Of a DNA stretch of 64,000 bases, positions 23,101 through 31,216 are shown piece by piece. The notes beneath the pieces are model-generated. The model had not been told where the DNA came from, did no database searches, and was given only the letters and a program-made list of their open reading frames with translations. Position 1 is the first letter of the stretch; each line of letters starts with the position of its first letter. Source of the stretch: Caecitellus pseudoparvulus (Eukaryota > Bigyra: Bicosoecida); NCBI GenBank assembly GCA_965644315.1, contig CBFFRQ010000080.1:310001-374000 (forward strand), written 5' to 3'. The translations under genes and the position numbers were made by a program.

Positions 23101-24599
23101 AGCAGCGAACTAGAAAGCTGAAGGCCATTTGGTACGCTGCAACACTGGATCTCGGCCCAGAGCGGGAAGATGGTGCCCCCAAAGTACCGGGAGTAGACGC
23201 AGGTGCAGCGATGGAGCTCGGGGCAACGGTGCCGTCTGCCGCTTTCGTGGCGGTTGACGGGGCTGTACGTTCTCCACAGCTTCCAGCCAATGGGCTTCGC
23301 AGTGTCATCAGCAGCTTACTGTCGCGGGATCCAGGGGATGTGACGGAGAAATGTTTGGAAGTGGCCATTGAACAGCTTGCTGGTTCAATGGGGGGAACAA
23401 AGGGGAAGCTGCAAGTGCTGGCCGCGCTGGCAAACCCGAAAATGCCTTCTCCGTCGCCTCTCACAAGGTCACGCATGGTCCTTAACCAACATAGTGAATG
23501 GACTCAACTGACAGATTTGTACAGCTGGGGTGTTGCGAAGGTGCTGTCCACATGCAGCTGGGAAGATCTGAAAGCCGACCTGGCCAACGGAAAGCCATGT
23601 GTTCTCCAATTCGCGGGCCACGCTGACAGCTCGGCAAGGCACATTGCTTTTGAACAACCCGAAAAGGGCTCATCCGGCTTTGCTGATCCCTTCTGCTTGG
23701 ATTGGGACATGTTTGCGGACCAGATTGAAGCGCACAACAACTCGCACACCCCCAAAGTGGAGTGCATCTTCCTCAACGCATGCGATTCCGTTGGGCTCGC
23801 GATTGAAATTGTCAAGCGCTGCCCAGATGTCATGTGCATCGCTTGGGATGGGCCGGTCATGGACGCAGCAGCGCGAGCATTTGCCGTCCATTTCAACTAC
23901 GAGCTGGCAGCACAGCTGTCCAGTGCCGAGCGAGCTCGTCAGGCACCTCGCATACCTGTAGGGCAAGCTTGTGCAGGCGCGGGAGCAAGTGAAGTGCAAC
24001 CGGCACAGACCTCCATGCAGCAAGGTTCCATTCAGACGACCAAAGATTTGGTGCAGTACATGAACGCGAACGGCATCTCAAACACTGTGTTTGTCCAAGT
24101 TCGCGCGGCAGCCTACCACCACTCCCCACAGCTTCGGGCCAAGGAAGCGAACTTTGCTATCCCACCGACGGGAGAGTCAGAGGACGTGTACAAGGCTCTG
24201 CTTGAGGGGGTCTTGGGGGGGAAGTCAGAATTCGAGGAGGCCTCCAAAGTCGAGGAGGCCTCCAAAGTCGGGGAAGCCTCCGCTCTGAAAACCTCCTTTG
24301 CCAAGGCTTTCAGGGTGGGGGTGCGGGGTTTGCGTGTCCAAGGCTACAACGTAGGCCACTTTCTGAAATCGGAAAGCCCGAAGGAAACCAAAGAGGACAT
24401 TCCTTCGTCGCGCTTGCAGAAGTTTGGTGTCCAGCGAAACCCTTTCGTGGCGCCTGCCTGCCAAGGGATTCCGGTTCTCGTGCACAAAGGCTGCACTGGG
24501 GAGAAGCTGAGGAACAAACTAGACAGTCTGAACAAACTGAAGACGCGCGGCAAGGTTGGGCTCCCTGGGTACTTTCTGCCTACCAAACGAAGCAAATAG
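20133..24599 (+). CDS. Pseudokinase fused to a C-terminal CHAT-type caspase-like domain
   Basis: Single-exon frame of 1488 residues from the ATG at 20133; the open frame extends upstream but without another ATG. Residues 1-140 look like a small alpha/beta domain; 180-490 is low-complexity. Near 505-535 a protein-kinase N-lobe is visible (GRTVMRAWDTVLGEEVMLKIH, lysine 527, followed by FKAESAALKKIL). The catalytic-loop position reads HHHKLMHGCIAPWHFVRF (733-746), so the HxD Asp is Cys, the Lys is Ala and the Asn is His. No DFG follows, but an HDIFPLGLTLYKLVMG F-helix-like segment does. The C-terminal part (about 1150-1260) has LQFAGH (His1163) and FLNACDS (Cys1217) followed by IAWDGPVMDAAARAFA, the arrangement of CHAT clan CD proteases. 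Substrate and role are unknown. Confidence 0.72.
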   Translation: MAAQEACKYFLDVDAPRGTVADVFRALGVRGLRAVTVVHLDDEADELDHANQSVDGEGGVHIAHSTRKNPTMQRAAESARVGDAPAGTPTAIGERRQRPVSISGDYHFRLHFDRKAERDYAFGILKNRSVEGIRMLPRMGRTATGRDFACPPVRAIEERRDPRQESLAAFLEWMKHSEDSMPCSWWEEDSDLLNKGSLRELATRVEAVLAAAETAHLAVSDRTGPSTPASAHKRSVSAPCGRGMGSYVPDGTSFQHRVGSVTGVDLPAEHTPPAVSAASDGSSLPGAPCRSISTQKSYAEVTSTPSLPTPVKSPPNAATRQHSSKLLAQGEPIKAPEVHRGAWPTLGEVLEGALHGSKAFKDATVSGTLQGFPLGGDEGWGYGTPSETTQSVGRAWKRPGREKKEVSLDECVGVLLGGRFVVNAVTLDRTRRDYAANSWARWRQAQLEKAVSLPACDAAVQQGFPVPKDKVMFWRRMLGLVDPVELDQEAAGECPQEGYSAISGSEFDGRTVMRAWDTVLGEEVMLKIHTSYSAFKAESAALKKILLGSPWRIAPSVDQEFTMCIGFSVESSAANATESGDSWRKDCAANTEADDSDGTLEDGSTAKSSGGAPDATSSSGSFEAWNPVLLKSRSVSSQRSDASSPLIEHFLDSRQLHESTLGRDHGHGYIREEFREKFRPYLCHVIVMSAGDVAASLDVVSQLPEHLEDPGGQRRAADHMMLAVNSLHHHKLMHGCIAPWHFVRFTERASPTDFYQSLLDRMLKPRDRQKDFSSEMDEFMKSEHEGQALARSQQPSRSSSWSLISFSASTELSSKFCPCLQHAWHSYCSPMAAAAVLAALKTSGHAVGVPQALLDKFQEVLPNGEADAAADAAADAAADAGQARGARRLNLGSIIAHIYHDIFPLGLTLYKLVMGCDFEWDARRRAVEDGDAGRLVPATLEPIWSQTARLFEEEVIAQSSPAAPSAEPLARAGEQIARRGQHAEVCEAQQQRTRKLKAIWYAATLDLGPEREDGAPKVPGVDAGAAMELGATVPSAAFVAVDGAVRSPQLPANGLRSVISSLLSRDPGDVTEKCLEVAIEQLAGSMGGTKGKLQVLAALANPKMPSPSPLTRSRMVLNQHSEWTQLTDLYSWGVAKVLSTCSWEDLKADLANGKPCVLQFAGHADSSARHIAFEQPEKGSSGFADPFCLDWDMFADQIEAHNNSHTPKVECIFLNACDSVGLAIEIVKRCPDVMCIAWDGPVMDAAARAFAVHFNYELAAQLSSAERARQAPRIPVGQACAGAGASEVQPAQTSMQQGSIQTTKDLVQYMNANGISNTVFVQVRAAAYHHSPQLRAKEANFAIPPTGESEDVYKALLEGVLGGKSEFEEASKVEEASKVGEASALKTSFAKAFRVGVRGLRVQGYNVGHFLKSESPKETKEDIPSSRLQKFGVQRNPFVAPACQGIPVLVHKGCTGEKLRNKLDSLNKLKTRGKVGLPGYFLPTKRSK
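22728..22772 (+). repeat. 12-nt coding tandem repeat (GCAGACGCTGCA)
   Basis: Three exact copies plus a partial fourth encode (ADAA)n in the linker between the pseudokinase catalytic-loop region and the F-helix-like segment. Candidate length-variable site. Confidence 0.9.
24234..24287 (+). repeat. 18-nt coding tandem repeat (EEASKV unit)
   Basis: Two exact copies of GAGGAGGCCTCCAAAGTC and one degenerate third copy encode an acidic/basic repeat after the CHAT domain. Confidence 0.85.
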
Positions 24600-24817
24600 A
24601 AAAACAAAATTCATGCTTCGCGCGCCACCCACCAGAGAAAGGTGTGAGACCTCATTGCCTTGTCCACATACGTACTCAAAAAAGCTGATAACTCTCTCAG
24701 CCCTCAGCGGGTTTGGCGTGGCAGCAAATCCATAGCGGCGCCAGCTCTGTGAAGCACGCGGGCAGACAACAAGCAGCAAACAGGAGCGCAGCCGGCAGCT
24801 TCTGACCAGAGACCTCG

Positions 24818-26590
24818 ATGGACTCAACAGAGACTAGAGGTTTCACTGTCGAGTCAGTTGGGGCTTTCGTGGCGAAGTTCAGAGGTGGGCAGCGTTCCCA
24901 GCAGCACGCATCAAATTCCACCCCAGTGACTCCTGCCAAGCAGCAGCCTAGGCGGGCAGGAGTAGCCACATATATGCAGCCTACAGTTTCCACACTCGTT
25001 CGGCATGGAAGAGAGCATGACGAGCCTAGAATTGGGCTTGGCGTGATGGGAGCTTCGCCGAAGGCCAGGCTGGTGTTGAGCGCAGAGCAACACCAATCTC
25101 CGCAGGGTGCTACACGCACGGACGCGAGTGCCCAAAGCGATGGAGCACCATCTCTGCCCATGAGGACCCGATTACCTATGCGGGAATTTGAGGATCAAGC
25201 ACATGCTGGCACTCCGGCGACTTCAACTACCATTCAAGAGCCGGTCGGGGCGGAGCCCGAGGATCGACAGCAGCCCGCCTTGCAGATCGTTGCTGCCGAG
25301 AGTAGTGCTGTAGTGGATCATGCACGCCCGATCAGGCTCTCTTCTAACTTTCCCGAATATGACGCACAGGCACTGTATGAGTGTGAAGCCTTGTGTGGGA
25401 CGCACGGTGCGCGGACCTCGGCGCATCGGAGCTCGAAACCTCCACCTCCAAGCGGCAAGCGCCCGCTCGACGCAGTGCGTATTCAAGAGCGGGGGGCAAC
25501 CCCCCCCAAGTGTACTGCTCCTGCCAATGTGCAGCAATCCTCAAGGTTCGAGGTCGAACGGACTTGTTTTGAAGTGTACCGGGGCGAGGGGGACTGGCTC
25601 CAACCCCAGTACACGTCGCTGGTGTCGCGGACTCTGGCCAAGTCGACGGAAGAGGTGCTTGCCGCCGCAGCCGCCGCAGACTTACAAGCAGCAGATAGGT
25701 TTAAGGAACAGGCTGCTGCACAGCGGCAGATGGCCTTGGCGCAAGCACAGCTTCGCTCGGAGCAAGACCGGCTGATGCACCAGGACGCGTTGCGCCAAGC
25801 CAAGGAACTGCAGGAGCAGATCGACGAGGCAAACGAGCTGCTCTTGAAGCGAGCAACTGAGCGAGAGAACGCAACAAAGCGATTGTTGGCAGCCCATCCG
25901 TCTGCGATTTCCGGTGCCGCCATGGCAGTCGCACAAGAGCTCACTAGATCACCTGGTGAGGAGGCCTCGGCAGAGGCACCCAGCATTTCCGATGCAGCTT
26001 CACTTTCTCGTAATTGGACTCGTGGGCTGGGAATCTCATCTGGGCCGGCACCTGCATCTCTGGGCGTGCTACCTTGGGGGGGGGTGCACTCGACCAGTGG
26101 AGAGGTTGCAGCCAGCCGTCCTTGGTTGCAGAGGAGCTTCACCGCTCGTGACCTCGCCGACGAGGCCAGTGGCTCTAAAGCGCGTAGCGCCTTGGACAAT
26201 GCCAAACAGTTGGGCAGCCCTCGTCCTCCTTCATTGTCCGGGGTCCAGTCTGCGAGGGTAGGAGCAGGGCAAACAACCCACGAGTGCTCACCGGCACTTG
26301 CCACCATACCCACGCGACCTTCAAAACCACCGCGCTCAGATGCCGAATCCAAGGCTGCAGCAAGTTCAAGAAAAGCTTCCTCCGGGATTGTCTCATCGAG
26401 CATGGGCACACCGGTCGATTTGCGGCGCACAGGCTCGACCCGTCGTGGGCCACGAGTAGCTGCTGCTGCGGTTGACCACATCTCGCCCATGACAGCAGCC
26501 CTTGTGGACGACAGAAAGTCAGCTGAGACTTCAAGCAAGGGGGAACTCCAATCAAGCCTTCCATCGTCGCTGCATTGGAGCTGGAAGTAG
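24818..26590 (+). CDS. Uncharacterised coiled-coil protein
   Basis: Uninterrupted ORF of 590 residues from the ATG at 24818; I do not recognise the family. The first 240 residues and the last 200 are polar and low in hydrophobics, rich in Ser, Pro, Ala and Arg. Residues about 275-360 are strongly helical and charged (AADRFKEQAAAQRQMALAQA, then a Gln/Glu/Leu heptad-like stretch) and look like a coiled coil. A Tyr/Trp-rich patch (CFEVYRGEGDWLQPQYTSL) just before it is the best-ordered short motif. No signal peptide, membrane segment or catalytic signature is visible. Codon usage looks like its neighbours'. The gene lies 218 bp after the CHAT gene and 172 bp before the O-GlcNAcase gene, all on the + strand. 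Confidence 0.65.
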   Translation: MDSTETRGFTVESVGAFVAKFRGGQRSQQHASNSTPVTPAKQQPRRAGVATYMQPTVSTLVRHGREHDEPRIGLGVMGASPKARLVLSAEQHQSPQGATRTDASAQSDGAPSLPMRTRLPMREFEDQAHAGTPATSTTIQEPVGAEPEDRQQPALQIVAAESSAVVDHARPIRLSSNFPEYDAQALYECEALCGTHGARTSAHRSSKPPPPSGKRPLDAVRIQERGATPPKCTAPANVQQSSRFEVERTCFEVYRGEGDWLQPQYTSLVSRTLAKSTEEVLAAAAAADLQAADRFKEQAAAQRQMALAQAQLRSEQDRLMHQDALRQAKELQEQIDEANELLLKRATERENATKRLLAAHPSAISGAAMAVAQELTRSPGEEASAEAPSISDAASLSRNWTRGLGISSGPAPASLGVLPWGGVHSTSGEVAASRPWLQRSFTARDLADEASGSKARSALDNAKQLGSPRPPSLSGVQSARVGAGQTTHECSPALATIPTRPSKPPRSDAESKAAASSRKASSGIVSSSMGTPVDLRRTGSTRRGPRVAAAAVDHISPMTAALVDDRKSAETSSKGELQSSLPSSLHWSWK

Positions 26591-26762
26591 ACCTGCGCAG
26601 GGCTCACCTGCCCTTCCTTGGTTCACGACAAAACGCGCAGGCGCTGATCAGCCGGAGTTGGGGCCTCAAAATCCATACCCACCCAGCTTTGCCCCTTCAT
26701 CGTTTGGTGCGTCTTGCAAGGAAGCAGCTGTCTCGTGTCGCCAGGGCTCGCCCAAGTCAACC

Positions 26763-29562
26763 ATGGAGAGTCTGTTTTTCTCCAGGAGGGCCAAAGCCAG
26801 CGACTCTGAGGCTTGCTTCGAGATCTGCTGCGCGACAGGCAACGGGGGGGAAGACGCCAGAGACATCTACAAACAGGATCCCCAATGCCTGGGTAGAATC
26901 TACACGCAGCCCTATCTTGAGTTCTCCATCGTGAGTGCCGGACGTAGCGGCGTTTCGCTGCGCAGCCGAAACGCCAAGATCACACTCGCCGCTCGGGCGT
27001 CAGGACACCTGCTTCGTGCTGACAGATCCACGTGGCGTTTGTGGTTATACACTTGGAGTTCCAGATACGAAGGCATTCTCAGAGTGGATGCTTACACAGT
27101 ACCTGCCAAGGCTTCAGGAGAAGTTCCCGCGGCCCGACGCTGGTCGACGGCTGAGTTGGAGTGCAGAGGAAGAGGTGTACGAGCAGTACTACACGTGGCA
27201 GCCCCACTTTCCCGCAGCATATGAAGATTTGTATCCAGGCCACCTGCACATTGATCTGATGCCTCGAGCAAGGGGCAAGGGGCAGGGAAGGGCGCTTGTG
27301 GAGACCATGCTTGACTCGCTTCTGGCAGCAGGGGCTGCAGGCGTGCACTTGGAGATGGCCCGCAGCAACACACACGCGTACGGCTTTTACAAGCGCATTG
27401 GCTTTCATGAATTGGGGCGTTTAGGGGAGGATCTCTGGATGGGCATACGGCCTTCACGAGTGCCAATCACGACTGCGCTGCGCAAGCCGCTGTCGCCGAG
27501 AGACTTCGTGACCGGAGTTGTGGAGGGGTTCTATGGTGCTCCTTGGTCCTCCGAGCAACGTACCGAGCTGCTGCACCGCATGGGGCGGTGGGGAATGGGG
27601 GTGTATCTGTACGCCCCGAAAGATGATGCCAAGCACCGAGCGCTTTGGCGGGAACCCTACACCGACTCAGAAGCCGACCGACTGCGCGTTCTCATCGAGG
27701 TGTGCCACGCCCAAGGCTTACGCTTTGCGTATGGCATCGCCCCTGGGTTGGATTTGCGGTACAATGACGACAGTGACCAGCTTGCCTTGTTCCGCAAGGT
27801 GGAGCAAGTGTTGCGTCTGGGGGCAACGTCCGTGGCTGTCCTGTTGGATGACGTGCCAGAGCAACTCAGCAGTGCAGATGAGGCTGCATTTGGCAGCGTG
27901 GCGTCAGCTCAGTGTGCGGCGGCGAATGCCCTCGTCATGTCCGTCCTGTCACTGGCACGGCAAGGCCAAGTGTCCCTGATGTGCCCGAGCAGCACACCGT
28001 CCAGCGCGACGGCGGCTGCGGCAGCGGTTGAGGGCAAGACTGGCAACGCCACGGCCATCGTCGATCCATGGAGCTTTTTGATTTGCCCCACCCAGTATTG
28101 CTCTGCCCTGTGCCCCGGCGGCAAGCCGGTGCAGTCCGCGTACCTGCAGACGATGGGGCGCGAGTTGCTGCCCGAGTATGTGGCGCTGTGGACTGGGCCA
28201 GATGTCATTTCGCAAGCCATCCCCCCGCAGCACATCCTTCGCGTCAGCAGGACTCTGCAGCGGCGCCTGGTCATTTGGGACAACCTGCACGCCAATGACT
28301 ACGACAATGGCCGGCGCGTGTTCCTCGGGCCTTACGGGCCTGGGCGAGACGCTGACGACTTGCCCAGCATTTGCCACGGCATTCTGTGCAACCCGAATTG
28401 TGAATTCGAGGCGAACTTCGTGCCCCTGCGCACCCTTTCGTTGTTCGGGCGGCACACGCACTGGGCGGGTGCGCTGGATGACCTTCCGGAAGTGTACCTG
28501 CACGCCATTGAGGCCCCCCCCACGGCAGACATCGTCTCCTCTGCGACTCTCTCGGCCCCAGAGCGTGTCGCTGGCGGATTTGATGTGCGCTCTGCTTTCA
28601 AGACGGCAGTGGCAGAGTGGCATGCCGAGTGCTGGGTCACCTCGAGTTCTGGCGGGGAGGCCGAGGGGAAGGAGGGAGCCGCCCCCCTGCACTTGGACGA
28701 CCTCATCCTCGTCTGTGACGCATTCTATCTACCGTATCAGATTGGCCCCCGAGCCGCTCTGCTGCTGTCCTGCTTGCGCCACGCCCTGGTCGCGACTGAC
28801 TTCGATGGGCGGGTGACGGGCCTGCCACCACAGCAGGTGCACGCTCGTGTGGCGGGTAAGGCGCTGGACCCCGTCGACTGGAAGTACACGACGCACTTTC
28901 CTGATGCACCAGATCTTAACTCACCCCCTGAGGTCCCCGGCGCTGTGTTCATGAGCCCTGGGTCTGCAGAAGCCACGCGAAGGGGGTCCAGGCCTTGCAT
29001 GGAGTGGCTGGCAGAGATTGGCGCCAGCCCATCTCGCCCAGCGCACTCACAGGGATGTGCGTCTGCTGCTGATGTACAGCTCTCCATACGAGTGCACCAG
29101 CAGGATACGCATGATCTGGCGCCCCTGACCTCTCCCTCCCTCAAATCGGCCAGGAGTGCGCAGCCAGCAGCAAGTGCCGTGAAGCAGGCAAAGTGCATGT
29201 GCGAAGCTGTTGGGCGAGTCTTTGAGGCTTCCACGCGGCTGAAGCGAAGGAGCCTCGCTTACTCGCTGTACAGGTTCTTGTGGGATGCAAAAGAGCGAGG
29301 GGAGGCTGCCGTTGAGTACCTCGCGTGGGCCCAGTCTCGGCAGGCGGCGGCGCTTCGGACGCCAGCGGCGCCTGCCCCGCTTCCACCCCCACGACCCAGA
29401 CACAGCCCTGTGATGGAGTCCAAGTGGCACAAGGCGGGACCTATCGGAGGCGGCTTCATAGCTGCTTTCGATTCGATGCTCTTCTTCGATGCCAGGCAGG
29501 GGGGCTTCTCTGCAGCGCGACTGGTTGTGCCTCACACGCAGTCTCCTGACGTGCAAGGGTGA
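26763..29562 (+). CDS. OGA: O-GlcNAcase (GH84) with an N-terminal GNAT acetyltransferase domain
   Basis: Exons 26763-26930 and 27004-29562 give 908 residues. Residues 1-215 form a GNAT domain with the acetyl-CoA loop RARGKGQGRAL (near 145) and AYGFYKRIGF. The GH84 domain starts near 228 (VVEGFYGAPW) and contains YLYAPKDDAKHR, YGIAPGLDL and the catalytic Asp pair in VLLDDVPEQL (Asp338, Asp339). Further C-terminal are WTGPDVISQ, VIWDNLHANDYD and NPNCEFEANF. These match animal O-GlcNAcase, which hydrolyses O-GlcNAc from nuclear and cytosolic Ser/Thr. In animals the GNAT-like domain lies at the C-terminus, so the order is reversed here and the CoA loop looks intact. The final codons run into GGGTGAGCC, so a further intron and exon cannot be excluded. 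Confidence 0.92.
26949..26975 (+). other. Inverted repeat (hairpin) inside the OGA intron
   Basis: GGCGTTTCG and CGAAACGCC form a perfect 9-bp stem around a 9-nt loop that is itself nearly self-complementary. The structure sits in the 73-nt intron between the GNAT exons. Confidence 0.6.
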
Positions 29563-29695
29563 GCCACTCTGCCCGGTGCACAAAAGGCAGTGCCCACACC
29601 ATCCAGTACTATGATGCTCTCATGCTTGGCTGCAGTCCCCTGCTCACCAAGGCTGTGCACCACGTGCCAAGCAGGAGCGCACTGAGACAAGGACC

Positions 29696-30872
29696 ATGGG
29701 ACCACTGCGCGACGAGCCTAAGCGAGGCTCCACCGCCTTTGCTGGGGAGAGGAAGGAAGTTTCCGTTGGAAATCAAGTAGTGGTGCTGCATGGCTGGCCT
29801 CATGAGCAGAAGAATCAGTACATTCTCACCGGTGCGCTGTTTTGCACCCTGTGGTGTTGTTCGATTTCCGCACGGAGCACCTGCGCCTCTCTCGGGCTTT
29901 GCAGGGTACAAGTACCATGAAACCCCCTGGGAGACTTTGGAGCACTTTGTGTCCTTGACGAATGAAACTGCAAACATTGCCACGGCATTGATCGAGGCGG
30001 CACTTGGAGTCTGGTGAGTGCAGAGGCACCGGAGTGTGGCGTGGTTGCATTGTGCTCCGCAGTGCTGCACAACACTACCACGTTTCCCATGCAGGCTTGG
30101 CTGGGCTACCCTTCACCACTGGGATGACCTTGCTGCAGACTCTCGGGTGTATTTCCTTGTGGCTGCTGTGGCATACGTGCTGGCCACCGTGGCCATTGTT
30201 GCCTATCACACCTGCAACACCCACGCCCCACTGTACCACATTTCCAGCGCCTCGGATCTGCTGGCCATCAACGTTTCCATTGTCGCCATGGCATTGTGTT
30301 GTACTGCTGCTGGGATTCCAAATCGTCTTGTTGGGCTTGTTGTGGCAGAGGATCTCATGCTGCTGGGCACGCTGGTCACAGTTGGCCTCGCAGCCGGTGG
30401 GGTCTTTGCATACCGCATCCAGTTGACTCGCGAGGCCCCCAAGTGGACGATTCTGGCAAACATATCACCGGCTGGTTGGTTCCCTCAGCCAGAGCACTGC
30501 CCGCCCAGCCCGCACGCAGGCACGCTTTCTCTTCCACCTTTCTTTGCAGTCACAGTTGGCCTCGCGTACTTGGAGTGGGCATTCGGACAAGACTTCCTTT
30601 GCTGGCTGATCCCAGAGGGTGCCTCGCTGCAAGAGCAAGACCTTGCGCGCAGCCCTTTGGGCGATGCCCACCATGGCATGTGGTTCGTCGTCGCAATCTT
30701 TGGGGGGGGCGCCTTGTACGGGCTCAAGTTTCCCGAGCGCTGCTTCCCTCTGACGTTTGACTTGATTGGGAACAGCCACAACATCTGGCATGTGGGGTAC
30801 GTGATTGGGCTGTTTGCTTTGACATGGGACTGCTTCCAAGCGGCCCTGCTGCACGGGGCAGGGTCTACATAG
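29696..30872 (+). CDS. PAQR family seven-transmembrane receptor (adiponectin/progestin receptor, haemolysin III superfamily)
   Basis: Exons 29696-29831, 29905-30013, 30095-30474 and 30550-30872 give 315 residues. The entry motif NQYILTG|YKYHETPW joins across intron 1, followed by FVSLTNETANIAT. The metal-site motifs are present: AYHTCNTHAP with SSASDLLAIN, and a C-terminal NSHNIWHVGYV with HH in DAHHGMW. About seven hydrophobic helices are present. PAQR proteins are integral membrane proteins with a zinc site and ceramidase-like chemistry; ligands range from adiponectin to steroids, and the sequence does not tell which applies. Intron 3 (30475-30549, 75 nt, donor GTTGGT) is a multiple of three and could also be retained, adding 25 residues. 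Alternative: a haemolysin III-like protein of unknown ligand. Confidence 0.87.
29864..29872. promoter_or_regulatory. ATTTCCGCA element in PAQR intron 1
   Basis: Sense orientation, inside the 73-nt intron 29832-29904 and 168 nt downstream of the ATG. The flanking CGATTTCCGCAC also occurs, inverted, in the V-ATPase e intron. Confidence 0.35.
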
Positions 30873-31216
30873 TGCACACCACTGATGGTGTTTGGCGCAT
30901 TGTGGAGTCAATGCAAAGCTGCGTGTTTGTGGGGGTGGTTGTATTTTCAGTTGGCGAGAGTGCAGCCCCGCGACCGGAATGTGCGGGCGCAAGGCTGCCT
31001 GGTGCAAGCTCTCCCTCTCACTGTGACACCGGTCAGCACAATCAAAGCAGTGGACATCAAATCGAAGCATGAGGGGCATCATTCCACAACTTTGTTCTAG
31101 CTTGCAGCCTGAGGCACAGCAGATTCGTTGCTGAGGCGAGGAAGGGACAGGTGCACAGAAACGCAGCGCAGCCGCTAGGTGCCTGCCACGCTGCAAGTCA
31201 GCGGATTTTCGAGGCC
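30873..31216. other. Intergenic region, no gene recognised
   Basis: 344 bp between the PAQR stop and the lectin-gene ATG, both on the + strand. It should hold the 3'UTR of one and the promoter of the other. No repeat or RNA gene is visible. Confidence 0.5.

Noticed and set aside
22728-24287. Tandem repeats considered as a CRISPR or satellite array
   Set aside because: They are short, in-frame coding repeats without spacers and preserve the reading frame.
25540-25560. GGTTCGAGGTCGAAC resembling a tRNA B box
   Set aside because: Lies within the coding frame of the coiled-coil gene, and no A box or cloverleaf can be drawn around it.
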